A program made the position numbers and the translations under genes. The notes beneath the pieces were generated by a model. It had not been told where the DNA came from. It did no database searches and was given only the letters and a program-made list of their open reading frames with translations. A stretch of 64,000 nucleotides of DNA from Pseudomonas aestuarii. GTDB taxonomy: Bacteria; Pseudomonadota; Gammaproteobacteria; Pseudomonadales; Pseudomonadaceae. Location of the stretch: NCBI RefSeq assembly GCF_027988105.1, contig NZ_JAQJZJ010000005.1:62001-126000 (forward strand), given 5' to 3'. Below are positions 1-8,936 of the stretch, one piece after another (position 1 is the stretch's first letter; each line of letters opens with the position of its first letter).

Positions 1-761
1 TGGCTGCGCATGCGCCGGCCGCAGTCGAGCAGGAAGATGATCTGCTGGCCGCGCTCGTCCTGGAACTCCCGGGCGATCGGTGTGCGCTTGCGGGCGGTGG
101 CTTTCCAGTCGATCTGGCGCAGGCTGTCGCCGTCACGAAAGTCGCGCAACTGGTGAAATTCCAGGCCGAGGCCGCGCCGGGGGTGCTGGCGCACGCCCAG
201 CTGGCTGAGCCAGTCGTCGACCGCCATCAGTTGCGCGCCATACAGACGGGCGAAATCCGGGTAGACCCGGGTTTCTCCGGGCAGCGCCAGGTAGCGGCGC
301 GCACTCCACAGGCGCAGCGGGCTGGGCAGGTTGATTTCACATTGGTCGAAATGGAAGTGCCCACGCAGCAGCGGCCGCACGCGGTAGGTAATGCGAGTCT
401 GCTCGCCGGGGCGCAGTTGCACGGTTTGCGGCAGGTGCTCGAACGCCATGCCGTCGGCCACATGGTCGAACACCTCCAGCGCCAAGGGCTGGGCGTAGGC
501 GTGGTGCAGGGTCAGCTGCACCTCGTGCCAGCGGCCCAGCGGCAAATTGCCCGGCAACAGACGCTCCAGGCGCGGCGCGGGCAATTTGCCCACGCGCAGG
601 GCGTCGACCAGCGCGGCGCCGGTCAGCGCCAGCAGCAGCCCCCACCAGAGCGCCTGCAGGCTTTGCGGCACCTCGACCGCCAGAGCCTGCAAGGCGCCAA
701 GCACAATGGCCAGGCCGAGCAGGACGCCGAGTAGGATCAGCAGCGCGCGTGCGGGCTTCAT
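1..761 (-). CDS. DUF58 domain protein (3' part outside window)
   Basis: Minus-strand reading frame open from an ATG at 761 to the window edge, so only the first 253 residues are seen. The N-terminus has two hydrophobic segments (about residues 5-25 and 35-50), followed by a soluble region. Near the visible end is the DUF58 signature, with LRDFRDGDSLRQIDWKATAR at about residues 205-225. DUF58 proteins (vWA-like fold) accompany MoxR ATPases and are thought to bind or present the client of the chaperone. It follows the MoxR gene by 25 bp and is the last visible gene of a six-gene operon. Exact function and C-terminus are unknown. Confidence 0.9.
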   Translation of the reverse strand, partial: MKPARALLILLGVLLGLAIVLGALQALAVEVPQSLQALWWGLLLALTGAALVDALRVGKLPAPRLERLLPGNLPLGRWHEVQLTLHHAYAQPLALEVFDHVADGMAFEHLPQTVQLRPGEQTRITYRVRPLLRGHFHFDQCEINLPSPLRLWSARRYLALPGETRVYPDFARLYGAQLMAVDDWLSQLGVRQHPRRGLGLEFHQLRDFRDGDSLRQIDWKATARKRTPIAREFQDERGQQIIFLLDCGRRMRS

Positions 762-786
762 GCGCCAGCACCCTGGGGTAAGCGGT

Positions 787-1818
787 TCATAGACGCGGCG
801 CCGGGACCTGGTCGAGCAATTGCTGGAGCACCTGATCGACTTCCAGTCCTTCGATATCCAGCTCCGGTGCCAGGCGTACACGGTGGCGCAGAACGGCCAG
901 GGCGCAGCGCTTGATGTCATCCGGCAGGACGAAGTCGCCGCCGCGCAGCAGGGCGCGGGCGCGGCCGCCACGCACCAGGGCGATCGAGGCGCGTGGCCCG
1001 GCGCCGAGAATCAGCCCTGGCCAGCTGCGGGTGGCACGCGCCAGGCGCACGGCATAGTCGAGCACCTGTTCGTCGAGCGGCAGGTCGCTGGCGATCTTCT
1101 GTATGGCCAGCAGATCCTTGGCCTGCAGCAGGGCGCGCAAGGGGGTGACGTCGAGCATGTCGGCGCGGGTCGAACGGGTGACCTGGCGCACCATGTTCAG
1201 TTCTTCATCCTGCTCGGGGTAGTCCATGCGCAGCTTGAGCATGAAACGGTCGAGTTCGGCTTCGGGCAGTGGGTAGGTGCCTTCCTGCTCGATCGGATTC
1301 TGCGTGGCCAGCACCATAAACGGCAGCGGCACCGCCAGGGGGCGCCCTTCGAGAGTGACCTGGCGCTCCTGCATGACTTCCAGCAGGGCCGCCTGGGTCT
1401 TGGCCGGCGCGCGATTGATCTCATCGGCCAGCAGCAGGTTGGTGAACACCGGGCCCTTGCGTAGCTTGAACTGCTCGCTTTGCAGGTCGTACACGGCGTG
1501 GCCGGTGACGTCGCTGGGCATCAGGTCCGGGGTGAACTGGATGCGCGCGAATTCGCCGCCGAAGCAGCGCGCCAGGGCGCGTACCAGCAGGGTCTTGCCC
1601 AGGCCGGGCACGCCCTCGATGAGCACGTGGCCGCCAGCGATCAGCGCGGTCAGCACATCGTCGACCACGGCGTTCTGGCCGATCAGCGCCTTGTGCAATT
1701 CCAGGCGCAGGGCCTGGGCCAGTTGGCTGGCGCGCTGGCGCTGCGGCATCTGGCCGCTCGGGGCCGGGGCCGGGACGGCAACGGCTGGGCTCAGCTGTTC
1801 GGACGGGTGTTCGCTCAT
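787..1818 (-). CDS. MoxR-family AAA+ ATPase
   Basis: A 343-aa AAA+ ATPase of the MoxR branch, whose members act as chaperones that mature or activate partner complexes. Walker A GVPGLGKT lies at about residues 69-76, Walker B with ADEINRAPAKTQAALLE about 60 residues later, and the MoxR-typical ATQNPIEQEGTYPLPEAELDRF sensor region follows. The ATG at 1818 is chosen because it overlaps the upstream gene by 4 bp and gives the family-typical length; the frame stays open further upstream but runs through the neighbouring gene. DUF58 lies directly downstream, the usual MoxR-DUF58 pairing. The client is not known. Confidence 0.95.
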   Translation of the reverse strand: MSEHPSEQLSPAVAVPAPAPSGQMPQRQRASQLAQALRLELHKALIGQNAVVDDVLTALIAGGHVLIEGVPGLGKTLLVRALARCFGGEFARIQFTPDLMPSDVTGHAVYDLQSEQFKLRKGPVFTNLLLADEINRAPAKTQAALLEVMQERQVTLEGRPLAVPLPFMVLATQNPIEQEGTYPLPEAELDRFMLKLRMDYPEQDEELNMVRQVTRSTRADMLDVTPLRALLQAKDLLAIQKIASDLPLDEQVLDYAVRLARATRSWPGLILGAGPRASIALVRGGRARALLRGGDFVLPDDIKRCALAVLRHRVRLAPELDIEGLEVDQVLQQLLDQVPAPRL

Positions 1819-3008
1819 AGGGCATTCCTGAGTGTTTGCAGGTGGGCGACCTGGCGGGTGAAATCGACGGCGGACAGACGCTGCTCGGGCAGCGGCCGCA
1901 TGGCTTGACTGATGGCACGGCTGGGCAGGCGGGTCAGGCGTGCCAGCACCTGCCATTGTTCGGTCACGCCGAGGCGTTCGAAGCCGGGATGACGGCGTCG
2001 CGCACGGCGCTGGATATCCGCTTGCAAGCCCTGCAGCAGGCAGTGCTGGCCACTGCGCCGGAGCAAGAAGTCGGCACTGCCGCGCAAGTGCTCTTGCAAT
2101 TGCCGGCGACTCGGGCTGGCCGGTGCTTGCAGCGGCCCCTGACGCCTGCCGGCGCGCCACAGGCCGAGGCCGAGCAGCAGGGCCAGGGCCAGCAGGGCCT
2201 GGGGGAAGTAGTGCCAGAGCAGGCTGAGCAGGTTGTCACGATCGGCGTGGTAGAGCAGGGTCACGGCGCTGTCCTGACTCAGGTACCAGAGCAGCCAGGC
2301 ATTGTCGTACTCGGCGATCCTGTCGTTCTGCCAGATCCAGCTGTCGCTCAGTACGCTGACCAGGCCGTCGCCATGATAGAGCTGGACCAGGTGGGTCGCC
2401 GCCGCGCTATTGGCCCAGGCATGCGCGCGATTTGCCGCATCGTAGAGATGAAAGCCGGTATCGAAACTGAAGTAGGCCGGCGCCTGCTCGTTTTCCAGGT
2501 AAAGCTGGGTCAGTTCGGGGTAGGCCTTGGCCGTGGTATCGCCTGCCTCGGGCGTGGGGGCCTCGAGCGCGGCCTCAGGCTCGTCGAGGTCGTCGCTCTG
2601 GTACTGCTGTAGGTCCAGGCTGTCGAGCAGCAGATCACCGCTCTTGCCCTCATCCTCATCCCACAGGCGTTCGGCAACGAACACCAGATGCCCGCCCTTG
2701 GCCGCCCAGGCCAGCAGACGCTCGGCTTGTCGCGGGCGCATGCCTTGCCGATCACCAAGCAGCAACAGGGTCTGCCCGGCGCTGGGCAACGTCGAGAGCA
2801 GCTGCAGGTCATCGGCGCGCTGCACCTGCAGGCCCTGCTGACGGAGAAAATGTTCGGCAGCCAGGTACGGGTTGGCCTGCGCTTCGGGTGCCGGGCCGTG
2901 CTCGACGGTTTCCTCATAGGGCTGGACGCGACTCAGCAGGTAGAGCGCGAGCAGGCCCAGGCCAAGCGCCAGCGCGCTGCCGAGGAGCAACTGGCGGCGT
3001 TGGTTCAT
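1815..3008 (-). CDS. DUF4350 domain membrane-anchored protein
   Basis: A 397-aa protein with an N-terminal membrane anchor (about residues 7-25), a long exported domain and a second hydrophobic segment at about 255-275 (ALLALALLLGLGLW), then a soluble tail rich in Arg and Gln. The exported part (LLLLGDRQGM, KGGHLVFVAERLW) resembles the glutamine-amidotransferase-like DUF4350 domain found next to MoxR/DUF58 genes. Its ATG overlaps the stop of the DUF4129 gene by 4 bp and its stop overlaps the MoxR start by 4 bp, so translation is probably coupled. No catalytic role is established. Confidence 0.85.
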   Translation of the reverse strand: MNQRRQLLLGSALALGLGLLALYLLSRVQPYEETVEHGPAPEAQANPYLAAEHFLRQQGLQVQRADDLQLLSTLPSAGQTLLLLGDRQGMRPRQAERLLAWAAKGGHLVFVAERLWDEDEGKSGDLLLDSLDLQQYQSDDLDEPEAALEAPTPEAGDTTAKAYPELTQLYLENEQAPAYFSFDTGFHLYDAANRAHAWANSAAATHLVQLYHGDGLVSVLSDSWIWQNDRIAEYDNAWLLWYLSQDSAVTLLYHADRDNLLSLLWHYFPQALLALALLLGLGLWRAGRRQGPLQAPASPSRRQLQEHLRGSADFLLRRSGQHCLLQGLQADIQRRARRRHPGFERLGVTEQWQVLARLTRLPSRAISQAMRPLPEQRLSAVDFTRQVAHLQTLRNAL

Positions 3009-4582
3009 GTCCGCACACCCTGTTCGAGCAGGCGCCGCCAGTCGTGACACAGGGTCTGGCACAGATCCTCTGGCGGCAGGCGATGGCCGTAGGCGAGGTT
3101 CTCCCAGTGCAGGGTCAGGGTCTGGCTGAAGCTGCTCAGTTCGCTCTGATCCAGGTCCTGAATCAGGCGCAGTACTTCGCTCTCGGTGTGGGCGCCGTGC
3201 AGGGGCAGGCGATAATCGTGCAGCAGGCGGCTGAGCAAGGCGCGATAGAACAGGCCGAGGGCCGCGCGCGGTTGTTCGGCCCAGAGCTGTTCGACCGTGC
3301 CGGCGACGTCCGCGGGCAAGCTTTCGGGCGCCACTTCCAGGCCGAACAGCTGGCGGCTGGGCGGCGTCGCGATGCGTTGCGCCAAGCCAATACGCCCGAC
3401 GAAGGCGTCGAGCCATTGCCGGTAGCGCCAGACCAGCACGGCCACCAGGCCGAGCAGGGCTGCCCAGAGCAGGGCCTCGAATAACAGCGCGAGGCTGGCG
3501 TTGCCGGTCCAGAGTTCGGCCAGCTTGAAGAGCTTCTGCAGCCATTCCTGCAAGCCGCTGATCGGCTCTTCGCCCGCGTGGGCGGCCTCGTCTTCGCCGA
3601 AGCGCCAGCGCGTGACGGTTTCGCGGTGCTCAAAGGGGGGGCGATCCAGCAGTTGCTCGATGCTGTCTTGAGCGGCCTGGCTGCTCAGCGGTTGTTTGAG
3701 CAGGCGTGCGGCCTCGGGACCGATGGGGTCCGTCACCGGCAGCGGGTGATTGCCGACCTCGGCAGCCATGACCGGCGTTGGCGCCTGCAGCAACAACAGG
3801 CAGCAGCCGAGCAATAGGCCATAGGCCACACCGCCCAGGCGCTGACGCAGCCGGCGGAATACCAGTTCGATATCCCAGGCCTCCAGGGCGGTGCGTCGAT
3901 TCAGGTAGAGGGTAAAGCCGCAGGCGACGTACACCGGTTCCCAGACGATCAGCACCAGCACATACAGCAGGTTGGACAGGTGTTCCAGCCACAGCCATTC
4001 GCCGGCCGCCGCATTGGCCAGGCTCTGCCAGCTCCAGTCCAGCTCGATCTGCGCCGGCAACAGCAGGTAGAACAGGCTGACCAGGCCCAGCCACAGGGCC
4101 ATTTCTAGGTGCATGCCGACCACCGTCAACCAGGTCGCGGCGCCTGCATCGCGTTGCCCCAGCACCACCAGGCGCTGGCTGCGCGCCTGGCCGGACAGTC
4201 CTTCCAGCTGCATGACCGGCAGATCGAAGCTGCGTGTGAGGGCGAAGCGGCGCCAGGTTAGGCTGGCCAGCAGTTGCGGCCTGAGCAGGCCCGGCAGGGC
4301 CTTAAGCGCCTGCTTGAGGCTTGGCGTGTCACCGAACAGGGCGCGCGCGAGGATATGCAGTGGCAGGCGTTCGTAGGCCGGCTTCAACCACCAGAAGGCG
4401 AATACCGCCCAGCCCGGGTAGTCCCACAGCAACAGGCAGAGCAGGGCGAAGATCGGCAGGCTGACCAGTGCCCAGCTGGCCATCAGCAGGCCGGCATGCT
4501 GGCGCGCCAGGAGCACGCCGAGGTCCAGTGCTTCCCAGGGGCTGCGCGGGCGGATCGCTACGCTGGCATCAGTCAAGCGCAT
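3005..4582 (-). CDS. DUF4129 domain integral membrane protein
   Basis: A 525-aa polytopic membrane protein. Hydrophobic stretches occur near residues 25-60, 170-190, 200-230 and 265-285, and one near 385-400 precedes a cytoplasmic C-terminal DUF4129 domain (AALGLFYRALLSRLLHDYRLPLHG and following). I start at ATG 4582: a GAGG lies 5 nt upstream, whereas the in-frame GTG at 4588 is too close to it. The gene overlaps the SpoIIM-like gene by 14 bp and the DUF4350 gene by 4 bp. DUF4129 is sometimes fused to transglutaminases in MoxR clusters; no transglutaminase triad is apparent here. Confidence 0.85.
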   Translation of the reverse strand: MRLTDASVAIRPRSPWEALDLGVLLARQHAGLLMASWALVSLPIFALLCLLLWDYPGWAVFAFWWLKPAYERLPLHILARALFGDTPSLKQALKALPGLLRPQLLASLTWRRFALTRSFDLPVMQLEGLSGQARSQRLVVLGQRDAGAATWLTVVGMHLEMALWLGLVSLFYLLLPAQIELDWSWQSLANAAAGEWLWLEHLSNLLYVLVLIVWEPVYVACGFTLYLNRRTALEAWDIELVFRRLRQRLGGVAYGLLLGCCLLLLQAPTPVMAAEVGNHPLPVTDPIGPEAARLLKQPLSSQAAQDSIEQLLDRPPFEHRETVTRWRFGEDEAAHAGEEPISGLQEWLQKLFKLAELWTGNASLALLFEALLWAALLGLVAVLVWRYRQWLDAFVGRIGLAQRIATPPSRQLFGLEVAPESLPADVAGTVEQLWAEQPRAALGLFYRALLSRLLHDYRLPLHGAHTESEVLRLIQDLDQSELSSFSQTLTLHWENLAYGHRLPPEDLCQTLCHDWRRLLEQGVRT

Positions 4583-5549
4583 GGGCACCTCGGCCAGCCA
4601 GCAGCAGATAGCTCAGCACCAGCAGCCAGAGGCCGGCGCCAACCGCATATTTGACGGTTGGCGCGGCGAAGGTCATCGACGACCAGTAGGCCTCGATGAA
4701 CGCGGCCAGCAGCAGAAATACGATGACCCCGCCGACCAAGCGCACGCTGCGGCCGGCGGCCAGGCGCAAGGCTTCGCTACGCGGCAGGCGACCGGGCGCG
4801 AGCAGTGCCCAGCCGAGCTTGAGGCCGGCACCGCCAGCCAGGGCGATGGCGGTCAACTCGAAGGCGCCGTGGCCGATGACGAACGACCAGAAGGTCTCGC
4901 CGTAGCCGATCTGGCTCAGGTGGCCGGCCACCGCGCCGATCATCAGGCCGTTGAACAGCAGGAAGAACAGGCTGCCCAGGCCCAGCAGCAGGCCGCTGGC
5001 GAAGGTCTGAAAGGCGATGCCGATGTTGTTCATGATGTAGAAGCCGAACATCAGCCAGTCGTCGGCCGAATGGCGTTCGCCGAAGCGGCCGAGGCGCCGG
5101 GCATCGGGGTCGTACATCTGCTCCATGCTCGCGACCTGCTCGGGATCGACCAGGCTGTAGATCAGCTCGGGGAACAGATAGACCAGTACGCCCATGGTCA
5201 ACAGGCTGCCGAAAAATACCAGGCTGGCGATTAGCACGCAGCGCCATTCGGCCCGCACCAGGCGAGGGAAGCCGGCCAGCAGGAAGCCGATCAATTGCGC
5301 GCCCAGCGGGCTGCGATGGCGATAGAACTGCTGGTGGCCACGCAGCACCAGTTGCTGCAACTGCTCGACCAGGTGGTTGCTGTAGCCGCGCGCCTGGGCC
5401 AGGGCCAATTGCTGACAGAGGCGTCGGTAGTTGGCGGCGAAGCCCTTGCACTGCTGGCGGTCGGCCTTGCCGCGTTCGAGCGCGTCGAGTTGTCCGGCGA
5501 AGGCTTGCCAGTCGGCTTGGTGGCGGCTTTCGAACAGGCTCTGTTTCAT
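4569..5549 (-). CDS. SpoIIM-like (DUF95) membrane protein
   Basis: A 326-aa protein. An amphipathic, coiled-coil-prone N-terminus of about 95 residues precedes about five membrane segments. The family hallmark HGAFELTAIALAGGAGLKLG lies near residues 222-241 and matches the stage II sporulation protein M / DUF95 family, which in non-sporulating bacteria occurs in MoxR operons. The ATG at 5549 overlaps the stop of the RDD gene (ATGA). Its role is unknown; it may form a membrane platform with the RDD and DUF4129 proteins. Confidence 0.88.
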   Translation of the reverse strand: MKQSLFESRHQADWQAFAGQLDALERGKADRQQCKGFAANYRRLCQQLALAQARGYSNHLVEQLQQLVLRGHQQFYRHRSPLGAQLIGFLLAGFPRLVRAEWRCVLIASLVFFGSLLTMGVLVYLFPELIYSLVDPEQVASMEQMYDPDARRLGRFGERHSADDWLMFGFYIMNNIGIAFQTFASGLLLGLGSLFFLLFNGLMIGAVAGHLSQIGYGETFWSFVIGHGAFELTAIALAGGAGLKLGWALLAPGRLPRSEALRLAAGRSVRLVGGVIVFLLLAAFIEAYWSSMTFAAPTVKYAVGAGLWLLVLSYLLLAGRGAHALD

Positions 5550-6292
5550 GTCGGCCCCAGCAGGCCGCGGGCGATGCCATTGATCCGCTGCTCCGCCTGC
5601 TCGTGCGGGACCTGCAGTGGCTCGGCCAGGATGGCCGCCAGCTCGGCGCGGCGTTCAGCGGACAGGCTGGCGCCGCGCTCGGCAAAGCCGAGCAGGGCCC
5701 GTTGCTCGGCCAGGTCGAGGGCGAAGGGCGCGACCAGCGGTTCGGCCTGCGGCAGGCTCGGCTGCGCGGGCAGGGTGTCGCGGTAGACCACCAGGGTGCC
5801 GGCGGCGATATCGCCGAGGCGCTTGAACGCCGGGTGATTGAGGCAGCTGAGAATGCCCAGGGTGTAGCCGAACGGCAGGATATCGACGAAGCGCAGCAGG
5901 TTGCGGGTCAGCGAAGCCGCCCAGCCGACCGGGGTGCCGTCATCGTGCACCACGCGCAGGCCGAGCATCTGCTTGCCGGGTGAGCGGCCCTGGTTGAGTA
6001 CCTCGAACAACACCATGTACCACCAGGTCACCAGAAACAGCAGGATGGTCGCCAGGCCCATGCCGAACTTGCCGAGCAGCCCGAGGACGACGTACGTCAC
6101 CAGCAACAGCAGGCCGCGAATCAGCAGGTCGATGGAGAAGGCCAGGGCGCGCGATACCAGGCCCGCGGGGCGCAGGAGCAGATCGATGCCTTCCGGGGTT
6201 TCCACCTGGTAGCGGGTGTCCAGCAGCGCGGTTGGCCGGCGAACGGGTCGACGAGGAGCGCGCGGAGGAGGCGAGGTGGCGGAATGCGGCAT
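5546..6292 (-). CDS. RDD family membrane protein
   Basis: A 248-aa protein starting at ATG 6292 with a proline/arginine-rich cytoplasmic leader. The RDD domain has two or three membrane helices and the defining Arg/Asp positions (RALAFSIDLLIRG, GRSPGKQMLGLRVV, RNLLRFVDILP). The C-terminal 70 residues are soluble and acidic. The frame is open to 6550, but that extension runs into the palindromic repeat and is not believed. It is the first gene of the minus-strand operon continuing into SpoIIM-like, DUF4129, DUF4350, MoxR and DUF58 genes. RDD proteins have been linked to ion or osmolyte transport; no substrate can be read here. Confidence 0.88.
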   Translation of the reverse strand: MPHSATSPPPRAPRRPVRRPTALLDTRYQVETPEGIDLLLRPAGLVSRALAFSIDLLIRGLLLLVTYVVLGLLGKFGMGLATILLFLVTWWYMVLFEVLNQGRSPGKQMLGLRVVHDDGTPVGWAASLTRNLLRFVDILPFGYTLGILSCLNHPAFKRLGDIAAGTLVVYRDTLPAQPSLPQAEPLVAPFALDLAEQRALLGFAERGASLSAERRAELAAILAEPLQVPHEQAEQRINGIARGLLGPT

Positions 6293-6416
6293 CGGCGGTC
6301 TGCGCTGAATAAACCCCGATGCTAGCCAGCGGCAGGCGGCGAAGCAACCGATCTGCATGCAAACTGAGCTTGCGGCGGCAATCCGTGCCTGCCTGACGGC
6401 CGCGCGGGCAATGCTC

Positions 6417-6558
6417 GCAGGCCGTTGAAAAATGTAGCGAGCGATGGCTAGGCAAGGCGAAATCAGTCGAAAAAGCGCAGTGTACGAGCTGTACATGAGC
6501 ATTTTGAGGCTGAATTCAACGCGGCATAGCCGAGCGCAGTAGTTTTTCAACGGCCTGC
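6417..6558. repeat. 142-bp palindromic (MITE-like) repeat
   Basis: The element is bounded by a perfect 16-bp inverted repeat, GCAGGCCGTTGAAAAA at 6417-6432 and its complement at 6543-6558. The interior is itself an imperfect palindrome centred on GTACGAGCTGTAC, so the whole could fold into one long cruciform. No ORF fits inside. It sits between the divergent RDD operon and sbcB. Elements with GGCCGTTGAAAAA ends are, as I recall, widespread in Pseudomonas genomes. No clear target-site duplication is visible. Confidence 0.85.
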
Positions 6559-6594
6559 TAGACTGGCCCCGCCCACTGCCTATAGGAAGCCGCC

Positions 6595-8025
6595 GTGACC
6601 TCCAGCCTGTTCTGGTACGACTACGAAACCACCGGTATCGATCCGCGCCGCGACCGGCCGCTGCAAGTCGCCGGGATTCGCACCGACGAAGACCTCAATG
6701 AAATCGGCGAGCCGCTGAACATCTACTGCCAGCCCAGCGACGACATCCTGCCGCATCCGGCTGCCTGCCTGATAACCGGCATCACACCCAGTCAGTTGGC
6801 GGACAAAGGTTTGAGCGAGGCCGAATTCATGGCCCGCGTGCATGCCGAGATGGTGCAACCGGGCACCTGTAGCGTGGGCTACAACAGCTTGCGCTTCGAT
6901 GATGAAGTGACCCGCTACAGCCTGTACCGCAATTTCTTCGACCCCTATGCCCGCGAGTGGCAAGGGGGCAACAGCCGCTGGGACCTGATCGACCTGGTGC
7001 GCGCGGCCTATGCCTTGCGCCCGGATGGCATTGTCTGGCCGCAGGAAGAAGGCCGCGTCAGCCTCAAGTTGGAGCGCCTGACCGCGGCCAACGGTATCGA
7101 ACATGGCCAGGCCCATGACGCCCTGGCCGATGTGCGGGCAACCATCGCGCTGGCTCGGCTGATTCGCAGTAAACAGCCCAAGCTGTACAACTACCTCTAT
7201 CAACTGCGCAGCAAGCAACGGGTACTCGACCAGATTCGTTTGTTACAGCCCCTGGTGCATATTTCCGGGCGCTTTGCCGGTACGCGACATTACCTGGGGT
7301 TGGTGTTGCCGCTGGCCTGGCATCCGCGTAATCGCAATGCGCTTATCGTTTGCGACTTGCACGCCGATCCGGCGCCATTGCTCGAGGAGGATGGCGAGTC
7401 TTTGCGTCGGCGCCTATATACCCGGCGCGAGCAACTGGGCGAGGGCGAGTTGCCGGTACCCTTGAAGTTAGTGCACATCAACCGTTGTCCGGTGCTGGCG
7501 CCGCTGAATGTACTGCGTGACGAAGATATTCAGCGTTTGCAGTTGGACACGAGCGCGCCCCTGTTGCACGCCGATCAATTGGTGGCGGCTCAAGGGCAGT
7601 GGCGGGACAAGCTCGCGCTGATATATGGCGAAGAAGCTTTTGCGCCCAGCGAGGATCCCGAGCAACAGCTATATGAGGGTTTTATCGGTGATCGCGACCG
7701 GCGTTTATGCGAGCGCGTGCGCAGTGCCGAGCCCGCGCAGTTGGCCCAGAATGCCTGGCCGTTCGATGATGCACGCTTACCTGAATTATTATTTCGTTAT
7801 CGCGCGCGCAACTTTCCCGCCAGCCTGGACGCCGCAGAACAGCAGCGCTGGGTGATGTTTTGTCAGCAGCGGTTAACCCAGGCCGAGTGCGGCGCGCCTA
7901 ATACCTTGGCGAATTTTGAGGTGACGCTCGATGAAATATTCGCCCAGGCCACGCCCAAGCAACGGACGGTACTGACTGAGTGGCGTGACTATGCGCAGCA
8001 GTTGCGCCTTCGTTATGCCCTTTAA
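6595..8025 (+). CDS. sbcB: Exodeoxyribonuclease I
   Basis: A 476-aa 3'-5' single-strand DNA exonuclease of recombination and mismatch repair, the usual length for ExoI. The DEDDh nuclease fold is visible: DYETTG with Asp9 and Glu11, then GQAHDALADVRAT at about 178-190 carrying the later acidic and His residues. SH3-like and helical ExoI domains follow. Translation starts at GTG 6595 with AGGA 8-9 nt upstream; no better ATG exists. It lies next to mvaT in opposite orientation, as in P. aeruginosa (recalled). The last third uses more AT-rich codons than the first. Confidence 0.95.
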   Translation: MTSSLFWYDYETTGIDPRRDRPLQVAGIRTDEDLNEIGEPLNIYCQPSDDILPHPAACLITGITPSQLADKGLSEAEFMARVHAEMVQPGTCSVGYNSLRFDDEVTRYSLYRNFFDPYAREWQGGNSRWDLIDLVRAAYALRPDGIVWPQEEGRVSLKLERLTAANGIEHGQAHDALADVRATIALARLIRSKQPKLYNYLYQLRSKQRVLDQIRLLQPLVHISGRFAGTRHYLGLVLPLAWHPRNRNALIVCDLHADPAPLLEEDGESLRRRLYTRREQLGEGELPVPLKLVHINRCPVLAPLNVLRDEDIQRLQLDTSAPLLHADQLVAAQGQWRDKLALIYGEEAFAPSEDPEQQLYEGFIGDRDRRLCERVRSAEPAQLAQNAWPFDDARLPELLFRYRARNFPASLDAAEQQRWVMFCQQRLTQAECGAPNTLANFEVTLDEIFAQATPKQRTVLTEWRDYAQQLRLRYAL

Positions 8026-8155
8026 ATGGGGGCAGGCTTCAGCTGCTATATAGCAGGGGGCTGTCGTCGGTCGATTCTGTCGGTTGCCTCGCCGTCTGGC
8101 CTACGCGGCCTGATCCACCCCTGGGTTTGCCATCAACATAAATAATTTTCAGAAC

Positions 8156-8185
8156 AAAAAAACGCCAGCAAGGCTGGCGTTTTTT
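8156..8185. terminator. Bidirectional rho-independent terminator (sbcB / mvaT)
   Basis: Perfect stem CGCCAGC / GCTGGCG with a 3-nt loop, flanked by an A-run on the left and a T-run on the right. It can therefore terminate both sbcB (plus) and mvaT (minus), which converge on it. The 192-bp gap between these genes holds nothing else that I recognise. Confidence 0.9.
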
Positions 8186-8217
8186 ATGCGCTGAAATCGA
8201 TGGCTCAAGCGGCGGGC

Positions 8218-8595
8218 TTAATCCAGCAGGGTGGCCCAGCTTTCAACAACATCGCTGCCCCACTTGGCTTTCCACTCTTTCAGAGTCTTGTGGTTGCCAC
8301 CTTTGGTTTCGATCACTTCACCGGTGTTCGGGTTCTTGTACTGCTTAACTTTGCGAGCACGCTTGACCCCGGTGGTCTTGGCGCCGGCGCGCGGTGCCTT
8401 GCTGATTTTGGCGTCCGGGTCGAGCATGGCAATGATGTCACGCAGGGACTTCTGATATTCGCCCATCAGCGTGCGCAGTTTGCCTTCGAACTCCAGTTCT
8501 TTTTTCAGTTTGTCGTCTTGCGACATATTTTTCAGGCGTTCTTGGAGCTCTTTGATGGCTTCTTCTGTGGCGCGGTATTCGTTGATCAGCGACAT
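8218..8595 (-). CDS. mvaT: MvaT, H-NS-family xenogeneic silencer
   Basis: A 125-aa nucleoid-associated regulator, near-identical by eye to P. aeruginosa MvaT in length and sequence. The N-terminal coiled coil (about residues 1-60, ATEEAIKELQERLK) mediates oligomerisation. A basic linker (GVKRARKVKQYKNPNTGE) leads to the C-terminal AT-hook-like DNA-binding domain containing GGNHKTLKEWKAKWG. MvaT silences AT-rich, horizontally acquired DNA and controls many virulence and biofilm genes in Pseudomonas. Monocistronic, with a candidate sigma70 promoter upstream and a strong terminator downstream. Confidence 0.97.
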   Translation of the reverse strand: MSLINEYRATEEAIKELQERLKNMSQDDKLKKELEFEGKLRTLMGEYQKSLRDIIAMLDPDAKISKAPRAGAKTTGVKRARKVKQYKNPNTGEVIETKGGNHKTLKEWKAKWGSDVVESWATLLD

Positions 8596-8638
8596 GCGGC
8601 TTACCTTGATCTGAGTAGGTGGTTACTAAGTGTCAGTA

Positions 8639-8667
8639 ATAATAGTCAGGCACTTTTGACAAGTAAA
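8639..8667 (-). promoter_or_regulatory. Candidate sigma70 promoter of mvaT
   Basis: Read on the minus strand: TTTACT, 17-bp spacer, TATTAT (5 of 6 matches at -10, 4 of 6 at -35). The predicted start, about position 8632, gives a leader of roughly 37 nt before the mvaT ATG. The rest of the 341-bp gap to purU is without recognisable genes, although it is AT-richer than its surroundings near 8640-8735. Confidence 0.5.
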
Positions 8668-8936
8668 CCGCTTTGCAAGAATTTGCCATGTTTTATCAAA
8701 CAAAGTTTCAAATGTGCTGGCGCGTAACTCAATTAGTCCGCCAGCCAGTGTTTGCCCATTGCCCCTCAAGGTCCGCGCCAGGCCACGGACTTCAACTACA
8801 TCCCATAACCGCTCGCTGTCACCTCGAGGTGGTTCGGTTGTCCAGCAGGTCCCGCCCTGGCTGGATTTCAGGATTACTGCAGTTTTTTCGCACTGTGGCT
8901 AGAATGACCGACTTTGCGATTTCTCTGGAGTGTCCC

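Noticed and set aside
8673..8936. Upstream extension of purU
   Set aside because: Gives a length beyond the 283 aa of the family and no similarity; ATG 8937 has a suitable RBS.
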